Part shown: positions 31,223-41,410 of the stretch, piece by piece
How the letters are laid out: each line of letters opens with the position of its first letter
Position numbering within the stretch: position 1 is the first letter of the stretch
Origin: Strigamia acuminata
Taxonomy: Eukaryota > Arthropoda > Chilopoda > Geophilomorpha > Linotaeniidae
Direction: 5' to 3'
DNA: 64,000 nucleotides
Assembly (NCBI GenBank): GCA_949358305.1
Contig: OX442314.1
Span: 31,109,118 to 31,173,117, forward strand
Made by a program: the position numbers and the translations under genes
The notes under the pieces: model-generated
What the model saw: the letters and a program-made list of their open reading frames with translations, nothing else
Database searches by the model: none
What the model was told of the DNA's origin: nothing

Positions 31223-32345
31223 CTCGAAAAGTATATGGGGGCTAATAAATCCAACTCTCGACCTCCCGTAGTAGCCCCGGACCACGTTTCAGTGGTCAAA
31301 CGAGAGCTCTGGTTACTTACTAGATACCTGGGATCGATCTCAACTTCACACGAACTTCTTCTCGTCACTTAATATATCCCAAATTGGTCTAATCTCTGAC
31401 AACTGCGGTACAAACTTTCCTAAATGGTTCATAAGCCCCAATAATTGGCTTACCCCGAAACCGAAATCCATCCCTGTGAAATCTTTTTTTGTTTATCCAT
31501 TTCTCTTTGAGGTGACTTTCTCAATTTCTGTTTGCCAACGTTTCTCGAATTTTCGAAATTGGTTGAATTCCTATTTGCCTCTGGTCACTTTGTGACAAAT
31601 ATTGCATTCGCAATATAACACGGTGGTTGGCTTCCTCGTGATCTGTTAGGCTGTGTGGTAAAAGCCTTTTCCAACAGTCCCAGCCATTACTAAACGATGC
31701 ATCAGAAAAATGATAAATGATAAAAAGCGATTAAGACAGTAAGCTTTTTTTTACAATCATGCCCGTGCTTATTGTTTCTATCAAATGAAATAATGCTAGA
31801 AAATGTCGAGCGACCAGTCAGAATACCAATTACTGATCCAATATAAGAAAACAGTTTTCTCAGTGGTACCATTGTAAAGTGTGCACTGGTTATGTAACTA
31901 GGTATACTCAAATATTTTATACGTTGAGTTTTTCTAAGCCGTAGCAAATTAAGCTGTAGGCACGTCCCTTTTTAATTTGTCGTTCGATTCTTCTCTCCAG
32001 GATGCATGGGCTTCAATTCTAAAGTCCAATCATTCAAGAAATAACCAGTGGTCGTGGTAGTGTAATAAAACCTTAATTTTGCTTTCCATTGGCTGTAGTT
32101 GTCATGGTTCAACAAATTACCTTGTTTTGAAAATATGTAACCACACACAATACTAATTGTACAAATTGTAAATGCTGCACATCGAACTCTCGAATGCAAG
32201 CTTGCAATGCCGTATATAGATACAGTACCGAAGATAAATCGAAAGAAAAAAAACGAACAATAAAAAATATAACATGACCAGTAAGTAACCTGAGCTCTCG
32301 TTTGCCCACTGAAACGAGTTGGATTTATTAGCCCCCATATACTGT
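31223..32345. mobile_element. Element with ~25-bp inverted ends containing gypsy-pol scraps
   Basis: The left end AGTATATGGGGGCTAATAAA (then TCCAACTC) is repeated inverted at 32318-32345. Inside the ends a second block (CAAACGAGAGCTC..GGTTACTTACT) is also inverted. The interior holds a gypsy connection-domain scrap (LLGLMNHLGKFVPQLSE, 31380-31440, minus), a CNICHKVTRGK piece and an unknown membrane-like ORF. A composite or foldback element; no target duplication was seen. Confidence 0.5.
31720..32140 (-). pseudogene. Unknown membrane-like ORF, copy 2
   Basis: One register reads NYSQWKAKLRFYYTTTTTGY, a TAA at 31972-31974, then RLRKTQRIKYLSIPSYITSA and VPLRKLFSYIGSVIGILTGR, matching 23400-23690. 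The stop lies in a segment absent from the other copy. Function unknown. Confidence 0.45.
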
Positions 32346-32597
32346 AAGCCATTAGCCCACTAAAATGGGATCGCGATAGGGTAAATAACGGCGGAACCGA
32401 TGGTACCTACAATATCACGCCGTCGCCAAACGCTACTACAGGTATAAACTCGAAAAAAAAACACTTTGAAATTTTATTGCGACATATACTTTGTACTTTA
32501 CGAACATAAATGTACAAAGTATTGGTAAAGTGTTGGTTTCGTTTTACAAGCGGAGGGGGGGAAAGAAAAAAATCTGTACTCACCGTTAATACTGTAG

Positions 32598-32798
32598 ATG
32601 AAACTTACCGCGACAGTTGTGAATCCAGCGATGACTCTCGCAGTCGCTACAGTTGTGCTGATTTTCTTGCAATTTCTTGTCTTCTTAGAACCCTCCGACG
32701 GTTGCGCGATAAATCCATTGCAAAAGAGAAGCGGCGGTCTTTCACTCGCTCGGACTCTCACCACAGAATGCTCTCACGGTCGGGAGGTACCAATATGA
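32598..32798 (+). CDS. Small ORF with signal-peptide-like N-terminus
   Basis: 66 residues: MKLTATVVNPAMTLAVATVV continues as a strongly hydrophobic stretch ending near EPSDGCA, then a Lys-Arg pair followed by SGGLSLARTLTTECSHG. The layout resembles a small secreted peptide precursor, but length, single copy and TE-rich context make chance likely. An overlapping frame (32510-32812) codes an Arg/Ser-rich peptide. Confidence 0.2.
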   Translation: MKLTATVVNPAMTLAVATVVLIFLQFLVFLEPSDGCAINPLQKRSGGLSLARTLTTECSHGREVPI

Positions 32799-32819
32799 AT
32801 TCTGGGAAATAGTTAGTGT

Positions 32820-33600
32820 GGGAATGTTGCCGAGTAAGCTTTCATTGGCTAGCCAGCAGCAGCGATGGATCGTCGTTGCAAAGCTGTCTTCCGATAACCT
32901 CCAAATTTGTCCAACATTCAAAGCTGAAAGAACAAAATTGTACAATTTCATTAGTTCTTCATTTTCTATCGCCCATAAAAAGTCATTATAAAAGTCAACA
33001 CAAGAACTCGTGTTTCTTTCGATGTTCAAAGTCAATCGAGTTAAGGTTGCAGGAACAGCCCATCGTCTTAGTCCATCTTCAAGAATGACGATTAAAAGTA
33101 AAAGCAGCTTTTGAGATTGTGATACACTAACATGAGGAATTAACTTTGGTGATATAAACCATCCAATTTTGCACACTCTTGCAATATGGCACATCTTCAA
33201 TATCAGTTTACAAATGTCATCATCAATCTCAGCTTTCCTCCATCGACATCGGTGTTCCACTAACAATATGCGTGTGTAAATCTGATCCGCTATCCTGGTG
33301 ATGGACTTTGGACTTCGGATATAACAAAGATTATTTGTTTCTTGATAAAAATTCCTCGCACAGACTGAGAAATTTTTTTATCTATTGACATACTCTTTAT
33401 GACACGTGTAAAACTCAAAACTTATTAGACCATCTTGGAGGATTTCCAGAACAATAGTGATTAGGTTTTGACACATTGACAGTGTTTCTGATGGAAAACG
33501 GTTTGGTGAAATTATCCACTCATTTTCGCATGTGTTTAAAATATAACACAGATTTAAAATGTTTTGATAAATATCATTAAAGTAAAACTTACCACCATAA
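32820..33600 (-). pseudogene. Helical-repeat protein family, copy at 33 kb
   Basis: The best preserved single unit: 32742-33266 is open for 174 codons and includes EIDDDICKLILKMCHIARVC, GWFISPKLIPHVSVSQSQ and NVGQIWRLSEDSFATTIHR. A second unit (33310-33600) is frameshifted. High identity with 4500-5260 and the same downstream transposase neighbour indicate that both were copied as one block. The last ~25 codons of the open frame run into unrelated sequence at 32815. Confidence 0.6.
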
Positions 33601-33689
33601 CTTATTGCTTCTCCTTGATATTGAAAATATTTTTAGTAAATATTAAACAATTTATTTTATATTTAGTGGTTAAGGGTATCTTACCACTA

Positions 33690-34200
33690 CTAATTTTTTT
33701 TATCTAAAATTTGTTTCTTATACATTTTATTATGTGAACAACATCTCCAAAAGCATATATTTTTTATTTTTGTCAACTTGGTGTGGGAGAAAATTACTAA
33801 ATTTTTTGGTCTTTCCAGAAATAGAAAGTGCACTCCATGCTTTCTTGTTGCTGGTAGAACCATCACAAGTGAATCCACTGACTTCTGCCCCAACATGATG
33901 TAATTGTATGATGCCTTGTAGTAAATTTTTTGCTGAAACATCATCTGGTGTGGCATTTTGTGAAGCAAAATTCAGCCACTAGTTGCTTACACTCTTTGCT
34001 TAGACAGACAAAAATAAATACTAATGCATGATTGGCATATTCACATTTTTGATTTTCTGGAGTGTGTTCACCCAAATTTACAAATCCATGAAATTTGAAT
34101 GTTGATTTCTTGAAATTCAAAGTTTTAGATAATTTGGTTTCATCAAAAATCAAAATTCCTTTTCTTTTTTCTTCAGGCTCACCTTCAAATTCCTCTCTTA
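33690..34200 (-). pseudogene. P-element/THAP9-like transposase remnant, copy at 34 kb
   Basis: Contains IFDETKLSKTLNFKKSTFKF, GFVNLGEHTPENQKCEYAN and HALVFIFVCLSK, then a frameshifted segment matching 5395-5600. Four or more lesions. Follows the helical-repeat copy as at 4-6 kb. Confidence 0.65.
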
Positions 34201-34603
34201 TAGCCTCTGTGGCAATGTGGTTTTTATAACTCGGTGGAAAATGAACTTAAAATAAGGCAAACACATAAAAATGGAAATAAGAAAGAACAAAGTTTATTTG
34301 AATTCTACTCTCTAATATTAATTGAAAAGAAAAATTATTTCATTTGCTTTTACCATTGAAAAGCTGGTTCACACCAAAAAGTTCTATAATATACATAAAT
34401 GATATTTGAAATAACAAACCAAATATCATGATAAACTAACCAATCACTACACTAACTAGCTAACATTTCAGTATTTCTATCCAACACAAAGGGACAAATA
34501 CACTCACATTTCTCTGCAAATGTTCAGGATGGGGCGTTTGTCCACTATCTCGGTTTCTGCTACTGCTATTATCTCGCTTTTGCGATGAGAAAAGAGACCC
34601 AAG
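34201..34603. other. No gene; AT-rich spacer
   Basis: No coding or repeat signal noticed between the transposase remnant and the truncated gag. Confidence 0.4.
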
Positions 34604-36005
34604 TCACATCATTTTCGGGTTTCCTCGTGCGTAATCAGACTGTTTTCGCAGTAATTCATCACGAGCTCTCTGCTCTTCTGGTGGTAAATACTTTGCGTAG
34701 CGATCATCAATATACATCTGATTATCACGCATGAATTGGGCTAATTTCTCGAATGAACTTGCCATTGGAGCAACCACCATAGTCAACACCTTTTCAGAGA
34801 ATTCTGTTAGCCCCAGTCGAAATTGTCTATCGGCTGGGAAATCGCCAACATAATTTGGCAAACTGTTTATTAGCTCTTCCGTTCGACGCAAATATGATCG
34901 CAGATCCTCTCCCAGCATCTGTTGCAGATTATCCCAGTAGCTTAAGAGAGTCGCGTGTGATTCTCCGTATTCTTTCATGAATTCTCTGACGAAAGCATCC
35001 CAATGTGGAAATTGATGTTCATAAAACCAATTTGCGGCCCCTCCCGTCAGCATTTTAGGAATTATCTTTTTTAATGCGTCGTAAGGATCTACCTCGTGGC
35101 ATCTGACGACTTGCATAACTTCGTCTAAGAATTGTGTTCCTGCACGCCAAGAACCGTCAAACGTATCTGCAGTTATTCAGTCCCATTTGATTTGACTTGT
35201 TGCGGCGTAACAATGTATCCAGCTTGACGTACAGTACTTTCGAATTTGTTTCTGTAGGACTTCTTCCATTTCTTGTGATCTGGACGGAATTTTTGATAGA
35301 CGTTTGTCGATCTGCCTTTCAATATATTCCTGCCACTGCATCGCGTTATCCGTTGTACCAGGAACATTAGCAGATGGTGGTGTGTCTCTGTGTCGAGAAT
35401 AATCGAATCGTTCTTGTTGATTTCCACTACGACCCGCGTAATTGGCGTTATTGCGCTGGAAACGATCAGATTCAGAATATTTCCAGTCTTCTTGTTGATA
35501 TCTCGATCTGGTCGGAGAATTTGCACGTTGTCTGTTCCACTCCTGTTGACGTGCATAATCGTCTTGTTGACGTGAGTATTCTTCATGTCGTGATTCATCA
35601 CGTCCACACGAGTCTCCTTTAAGTCTTGAGTATTCGTCATAGTGTGATCCCTCTCTCTGGCTGTGACGATACTCTTCTTCTCGACGTGGGTCGTTGCTGT
35701 AACGATATCCATCTCCATGATGTCTATCATCACCTTGACGATTCCTCTGACGCTGTTCATCATTACGATAATATTCGTCTCTTCGTGCTCTTCTCTTTGG
35801 CGCTCGTCAGCGCGACGTTGCTCGTCTGCTCGACGTTGTTCGTCCGCTCGACGTTGTTCGTCTGCTCGACGTTGTTTGTCATTATGATGCCACTCGTCTC
35901 TTTGACGTTGTTCGTGATATTGCGGCGATCCGGGTTTTCACTTGCCAAATTAAGTAAACTTAACAAGTTATCACCGTCGAGATGCCGTTTAGGACTTCTA
36001 CTCTG
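34604..36005 (-). pseudogene. Gag, gypsy-like copy 2
   Basis: From the LTR side: an N-terminal run of RRADEQ repeats (35790-35890), a charged region with register changes, a segment matching copy 1 (KEMEEVLQKQIRKYC-like, TGA near 35175), and the clean capsid part at 34604-35116 (KEYGESHATLLSYWDNLQQM, FEKLAQFMRDNQMYIDDRYA). It ends near 34604 before any zinc knuckle; protease and pol are missing. The 5' LTR follows at 36018. Confidence 0.75.
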
Positions 36006-36017
36006 TGGCCAAATGGT

Positions 36018-36994
36018 TGTCTAGGGGAATGATTTTAAACACAAAGTAAAGGAATAATACGATTGCTTTAATTGTCCAAATATACAAGATGAATATGATG
36101 CAAAATAGTGGTAATAACTGGGTCGATCTGGCTTTTCTTCGAATATACACTCACAGTTAACGGTTGGCTCCAAGATGGCGTCGATGGCGTCGTGTGAGCG
36201 CGGATTTTGGCAGAGTAAACTCGATGCCAAAAACCTAACTTCAAATACACCTAAAATTCCCGTGGAGCACGCTCGACACGAGAATATGTCTTATACACAG
36301 CGACTCGATTATTACGGAGCAAGTTCGACGTAACAATCCGTCTACACACAGTTCGCTTTGTGGAGTAAACTCAACACAAAGCACTTCAAACTAACAGAAC
36401 AAGCTCAATGTTAGTTTCACACAGAAAATGGCTTAAATCACACTTAGTGATGTAAGCAGAAAGGCGCTATTCCGTACAGTTGGTACAGACCAGCAATGAG
36501 TCTCAATTTGTCCAATATCACAGATCACACTTAGCAAGTTTGGGCATAAGTTTGACACGGTTGTGAACAGTTTGGAAGTGGAATCAAGAGTGCGGGAAAA
36601 GTGGGCCAAAACCGTTTGGCTCACTCCGAAATCTGCTCAGTAAAGCTGCGCAGATGACGAGTTGCGCTTAGATCACACACGGCCGCCTTCGGGTTGTGTG
36701 CAACAATTGAGCCAGGCACGTGCGAGAGGAGGGGATGCTCCGCCCAGGCATGCGCCAGCAGCATCATCAAAGCAATGCATGCCGCAGCGTGATTGGTTGA
36801 CGCTGTTGCTGGGCCAAAACTTGCTGCAAAACACAATATTATTTACGTAATATTGTGTCTCAATTTAAACTATGGCAGTATATGTTTTATTTCAACTTAC
36901 ATTGAAATAGAACATAGATTAATATTTGATCTAGATTTTAAGATGATTTGAAAATATGGTGCTCACTCAAATAAGAATATTTGAAGTCACCACA
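36018..36994 (-). mobile_element. 5' LTR of gypsy-like copy 2
   Basis: Bounded by TGTCTAGG (36018) and CACCACA (ends 36994), the TG...CA ends of this LTR family in reverse. It matches 1-961 along its length. Internal gag sequence adjoins its 36018 side. The 36995 side carries a repeat coding more RRQEDE-type residues, so it may be joined to another gag fragment rather than to unique DNA. Confidence 0.8.
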
Positions 36995-37009
36995 ATATCC
37001 ATAATGATA

Positions 37010-37220
37010 TTCGTCTTTTTGACGACGGTGTTCGTCCTCCTGACGACTTTGCTCGTCTTTTTGACGGCGGTGTTCGTCTTTTTGACGGCGGTGTTCGTCT
37101 TTTTGACGGCGGTGCTTGTCTTCTTGACGGCGGCGCTCGTCTTCTTGACGGCGGCGCTCGTCTTCTTGACGGCGGCGCTCGTCTTCTTGACGGTGGCGCT
37201 CGTCTTCTTGACGGCAGTGT
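37010..37220. repeat. 21-bp tandem repeat, ~9 units
   Basis: Unit GACGGCGGTGTTCGTCTTTTT and variants; the minus strand codes repeated RRQ(E/K)DE, similar in composition to the repeats at the start of gag copy 2. Confidence 0.9.
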
Positions 37221-37364
37221 TCAGTGTACACTTTTGGATATGGTTTGCTTGATTTTTAGTAGAATGTTCCTAGTGGTTTTAGGAAAATCTCTTGATGGGC
37301 CATACTTTTGGTTGGGTTTTTGAAATAGGCTGAATAATGGTCCTGAAGTGGCACAACTGAATGC

Positions 37365-37935
37365 ACCTTGTTTTAGCGATTTCACTTTAGCGATTTCGTT
37401 TTAGCGACGCCCCGTTTTAGCATCCACGTCATTTTAGCTACACAAAAATTGCTAAAATGACGTGGACACTAATGTGGTAATCGCTAAAATGACACAATAA
37501 AGAAATGAAAAAGTAGATCTGATAAACTTTAGTGGTGCCAGTTTTAGCGAAGCCGTTTTCCAACCTAACTAACCTGACTTGACCTAACTAACCTAACCTG
37601 ACCTGACCTGACCTAACTAACCTGACCTGACCTGACCTGACCTAACTAACCTAACCTAACTTAAACTAACGTAAACTAGCCTAAAATAATCTAAATTAAC
37701 CTAACCTAACGGCATCTAAGCATCTGAAAACAGGCGTCGCTACAACGGGCGTCTCTACAGTGAACCAATCAGGGTCGCTATTCGCTAAAATGAGTCGATC
37801 GCTATTGTGTAGCGTCGCTAAAACGTAGCAATTCTTGCGTGAAAATTTCTCCATTGTCACTAAAACGAGATTGCTACAATGGGGATTTTATTTGGAAATT
37901 CGCTAAAACGAGCGTCGCTAATAAGGAGGAAACCG
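37365..37935. mobile_element. Candidate MITE with TTTTAGCGA subterminal repeats
   Basis: Multiple TTTTAGCGA copies face inward at 37370-37500 and, inverted (TCGCTAAAA), at 37730-37925. The sequence GGCACAACT occurs just outside both sides (near 37353 and 37934), which may be a target duplication although it is not exactly adjacent on the left. Non-coding. Confidence 0.45.
37560..37715. repeat. Degenerate interstitial telomere-type repeat (CCTAA/CCTGA)n
   Basis: A run of CCTAA, CCTGA and ACCTAACTAA units about 150 bp long. TTAGG is the usual arthropod telomere repeat. It sits in the middle of the TTTTAGCGA-containing element. Confidence 0.7.
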
Positions 37936-38329
37936 GCACAACTTTCTACTGCTTGGTTATACTGGACTGGAGCTGTTTCTCTGGTAGAACTTGTACTGTA
38001 TAGGCAAATGCTTACTGCATACTGAGATCTGCACACTGTGATTTCACTGCCTTTTTCACAAGTGTAGGAATGTGAGTCCCCACCCTTGCTAATCCTGGCA
38101 GCATCATCACTCATGCCAATTCCTATGTACAACAGAGAGCTGATGACCTACTTAGCTCCTCTTTTCCTTAATCCTTCAACTGATTGGTTCTTTGCATTCT
38201 CAGAATCAATGACTCATTACTTAGTCATCTAACATGTGTCTGAGTGTTTCAAAACGAGGTTGACCAATCAAAATGTATTGTTGATGTGTCCCACAGAGAT
38301 GCATGAACAGCCAATATTTGCTTGTGACA

Positions 38330-38680
38330 CCGCTGATGTAATTTTATTGACCCCATATTCACATCTCAGTCCACTCATTAATTTGCTGATACCCTATCTG
38401 TGTCTTAATCCGAAAATATAGACTTTCCAATAGAAATTCTGAATCATATCGCATTCCTTTCTTCTTCCGTTCATTTTTCATGGGCATCATTTTAATAATT
38501 TGCCTCTGTGTTGATGGTAATTGTCCAATCGTTTCAGCCATGTCATGTTTTGATTTTTCTTTGATATTTTTAATTTTTGAATTGAATGTAAACATGAGTC
38601 TTCTATTAGGTAATAAAAGATGTGCATCTTATGTAAATTTTTATCTAATTGAATATGAGAGATGATGAATAAAAGAAAAA
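38330..38680 (-). pseudogene. P-element/THAP9-like transposase fragment next to a RING copy
   Basis: One minus frame (38359-38595) reads NIKEKSKHDMAETIGQLPST, NERKKKGMRYDSEFLLESLY and FRIKTQIGYQQI, matching 5840-6180 but with fewer lesions. This part precedes the catalytic core in P-type transposases. The RING copy follows at the same distance as at 6.2 kb. Confidence 0.55.
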
Positions 38681-38749
38681 TTTTATTTTTAAATTAGTAT
38701 TAATAATTTTGTGTGACATTTGAAAAACACTTAAATAAAACACTTAAAT

Positions 38750-39100
38750 TACCACATGATTCTACAGATGGGTCATGTTTTATTTTCACATCCCCATTGC
38801 AAGAAACAGTGGTTGTGAAAGATATGTCTACAATTTAATTCACCAACTTGTTCATTTTTCTTCATGTTAAATTGACAGACAGTAATCTTCAGTAGGCTCT
38901 ACTTCTAGTAATTTTGCTTCCAATTCTTGCGGTTGATGTGGTGGTGATGGTGGTGGCTGATGGGCTGGCAGTTGATGCACTTCCTCTTCGTTTTTATCAT
39001 CTAAGATGTAAATAACTACTTCAGGTTGCACAAACTGCTGCTGTTGGTTCCTCGCTGCTAATTCCATGCAGCTAGCGTCGCTAAATCCATGCAAGTTCCT
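38750..39100 (-). pseudogene. RING-H2 protein, copy 2
   Basis: The acidic/proline part (DDKNEEEVHQLPAHQPPPS) is intact; a small deletion near 38880 shifts the register before the RING. Read in the shifted register, the second half of the RING is conserved, and the TGA at 38773-38775 occupies the same zinc-Cys position as in copy 1. Confidence 0.55.
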
Positions 39101-39117
39101 TTCTTCCTTTTGATAAA

Positions 39118-39771
39118 TCAGTCGTTAGTCCTTGGTTCCCTCATCATTTGTTTCAGGTCTGCCAAATGAACTTCACGCGGCTTGCAGTTAAATTGCGACA
39201 AAAAGCTCAGTCCGTAGCTGAGATCTGGGCATGTACATGTGGCAATGTTCATCAGTTTTCCAATCATTTCCTGGTAGTGGGTTGGGTCTACTTCCTTACT
39301 GTCCTCGCAATTGTCGAATTTCTGGTTGGGATCCATTGGGGACTTCACGGCATTGCAGTCTTGTAATCCGAATCGTTTTAATGTCTCCTCAATGTATTTT
39401 TGCTGGTGAATCATTATTCTTCCATTCCCCCATTCGACTTGAATCCCTAGGATGTATTCCAATGGTCCAATTAGGACAAGCTTAATCTCCACTATTATCA
39501 ACTCAATTATCCCTTCTTCGAATTTGTCGGATGAGGAGAGAGTTATGTCTACATAGATTCCCATAAACATGTATTCAACTTTTTGCTTCAAAATGAATAA
39601 ACATGAATCGTCGGGTGACTGTGTGAATCCAATGTTTTCCAGTACGCTTTTCATCTTCTCGTACCAGCATTTTCCTGATTGCTTGAGACTGTAAATACTT
39701 TTGTCCAGCTTGCACACCATTTTTTTTTATATTTTTCCTCTTTGTATCCCTCCGGTTGGATCATGTATACT
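39118..39771 (-). pseudogene. Copia-type reverse transcriptase fragment (C-terminal part)
   Basis: 200 open codons with CKLDKSIYSLKQSGKCWYEK, GIYVDITLSS where YVDD is expected, LEYILGIQVEWGNGR and IGKLMNIATCTCPDLSYGLS. The second catalytic Asp is replaced by Ile, so it is inactive. Continues upstream as QPEGYKEEKY to 39771, where a GC-rich insertion starts; the rest is at 41243-41410. Confidence 0.8.
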
Positions 39772-39898
39772 GTTGTGGTTATGGTTCACAACTCCTAATT
39801 TGGATTCTAAAGTTCATGAAGCCTTCTTTGAGAAGGTTGTGGAAGAATGTGTGCACACTGTAGATTTTGGGTTGCAACTGTTTATTGACAAAAAGGGT

Positions 39899-39926
39899 GT
39901 TGCTAGGCAACTTTGTGCCTAGCAAC
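39899..39926. repeat. Perfect 11-bp hairpin
   Basis: GTTGCTAGGCA and TGCCTAGCAAC flank a 6-base loop. Confidence 0.85.
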
Positions 39927-39999
39927 CTTATACAATAGTATTGTTGTAAAGGCATAGACACAACATGCCTTCCCCCTGTAATGAAATGATACTACAAGG

Positions 40000-40565
40000 G
40001 GAAGACAATGGCGGCGAATCGTGGTCCCTTGAAGAGCGGCGGCGACCTGGCTGGCTGGCACACAGACGTGGGGCGGCGAGCGAGCCACTCGGATGCAGTG
40101 ACGGCGAGCGGGCCACGCGAATGCGATGGCGGCGAGCGGGCCACGCGGATGCGATGGCGGCGAGCGGGCCATGCTAGTGTGATGACGGCGAGCGGGCCAT
40201 GCTGATGAGCGAGTAAGCGAGCCAGCGCGGCACATGGCCGACGCAAGGGGAAGCCAAAGCAAAGGCGGCGAGCGTGCCACGCAGACGCGGAGGTAGCGCT
40301 GCGAGCCATGCAGATGCGAAAGTGGGGTGGCAAACGGGCCACGCGAGCGCGCGGCGGTGAGTGGCCACCAGAATGCGAGGGGGCCAACGTGGATACGGGG
40401 CGGCGATCAGCCACTAGGATGTAAGGGCGGCGAGCAGGCCAACGCGGATGCAGGGCGTCGAACACGAACCCCAAAAACGGCGAGCGGCTCACTTTCCCCC
40501 ATCGAAATGAGAGGAAGGCGGGCACACCGGGCGAAATGGCGTGGCGGGGGCGAGCGGGCCAACTT
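40000..40565. repeat. GC-rich minisatellite
   Basis: Degenerate ~20-25-bp units built on GGCGGCGAGCGGGCCACGC, strikingly GC-rich for this window. All six frames show long open stretches because the repeat is stop-poor; the low-complexity peptides are not credible genes. Confidence 0.85.
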
Positions 40566-41242
40566 CACATTTATGTCGCTCCACTTCCGTGGCGCACAAG
40601 CGGTCGAAGAAGCACCTGGTTGACGACCGAAGAAATGGAGCACACTAGCGGCAGTTGCAGGGCTGCACGTGCACACGGATGTAATGAGTGGCCGTGGGCC
40701 TCAAAACGTCCAGACAAACGCAGCAGTGGTAAGCGCGGCGCAAAGTGAGCAGCTGACGCAGTCGTAGTGATAAGCACAGATGGATCACGAACCGGACGAC
40801 GGCGAAAGAGCAGTGGCGAGAAGATCGCGATGTGCAGTAACGAGCACAGTCGTATGCAGCGAATGGTGGCTGCATTTATCCCCCACACTAGATTGATTGA
40901 TGGAGTCTTTGTGAAAATCGCTCACTTTGAAGAGACGAGAGTCTTTGCCCTTGAAGACCCTGACAGTGTATGACCACTGTGGTCCAGGCCCAGTCCACGA
41001 TCGAGCCGTCTTGCATAAAATACAAGACGCCCGATCTCAACAAACCATCGTTGCATTTGTTTTGGCAACAAATGGGGCTCTGTATGGCCAAATTATCCGA
41101 TGTGGAACATCAAAATTCAACCTGACAGCTCAGTAAATCACCGTTTGAGCAACGTTGAATCGCACACGATTGAGGTTCAACCAGACGTCATACCACACAT
41201 TCGTAAACGTTCACTTGCACAGAATTTACAGTGACGTGTTTA

Positions 41243-41410
41243 TATCCTCCTTTAATTTGGCATGCAGGTAGGCTGCCTTTACATCATGCTGGTTCACCGG
41301 TCTATTCCGCTTGGCTGCCTTGCTTAAAACATCCTCAGTGTCTCTATGCATATTAAGGGTGCAAAAGTTGCGTCATAATCAAGTCCGGGTCTTTGCGAAT
41401 ATCCCGCGAA
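41243..41410 (-). pseudogene. Copia-type reverse transcriptase fragment (N-terminal part)
   Basis: The minus strand reads RPGLDYDATFAPL, CIETLRMF and, after one stop, VNQHDVKAAYLHAKLKED, the fingers region of copia reverse transcriptase. Direct upstream part of 39118-39771. Confidence 0.7.

Larger units (their letters stand above)
39770..41243. mobile_element. ~1.47-kb GC-rich insertion splitting the copia pseudogene
   Basis: The copia frame stops at ...VYM (39771) and resumes as KLKED at 41243, so 39770-41243 was inserted. TATA occurs at both junctions and may be the target duplication. The insert contains a GC-rich minisatellite and a perfect 11-bp hairpin. It starts with CTGTTGTGG and ends GACGTGTT; no clear inverted ends or coding domain, so its class is open. 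Confidence 0.55.

Noticed and set aside
32510-32798. Possible neuropeptide precursor (hydrophobic start, Lys-Arg site)
   Set aside because: Kept only as a low-confidence ORF: one copy, no recognisable mature peptide, an overlapping Arg/Ser frame, and TE-rich context.
39903-40888. Several overlapping 100-180 codon frames rich in Ala, Arg, Pro
   Set aside because: All come from the GC-rich minisatellite, on both strands at once, with low-complexity peptides and no domain.
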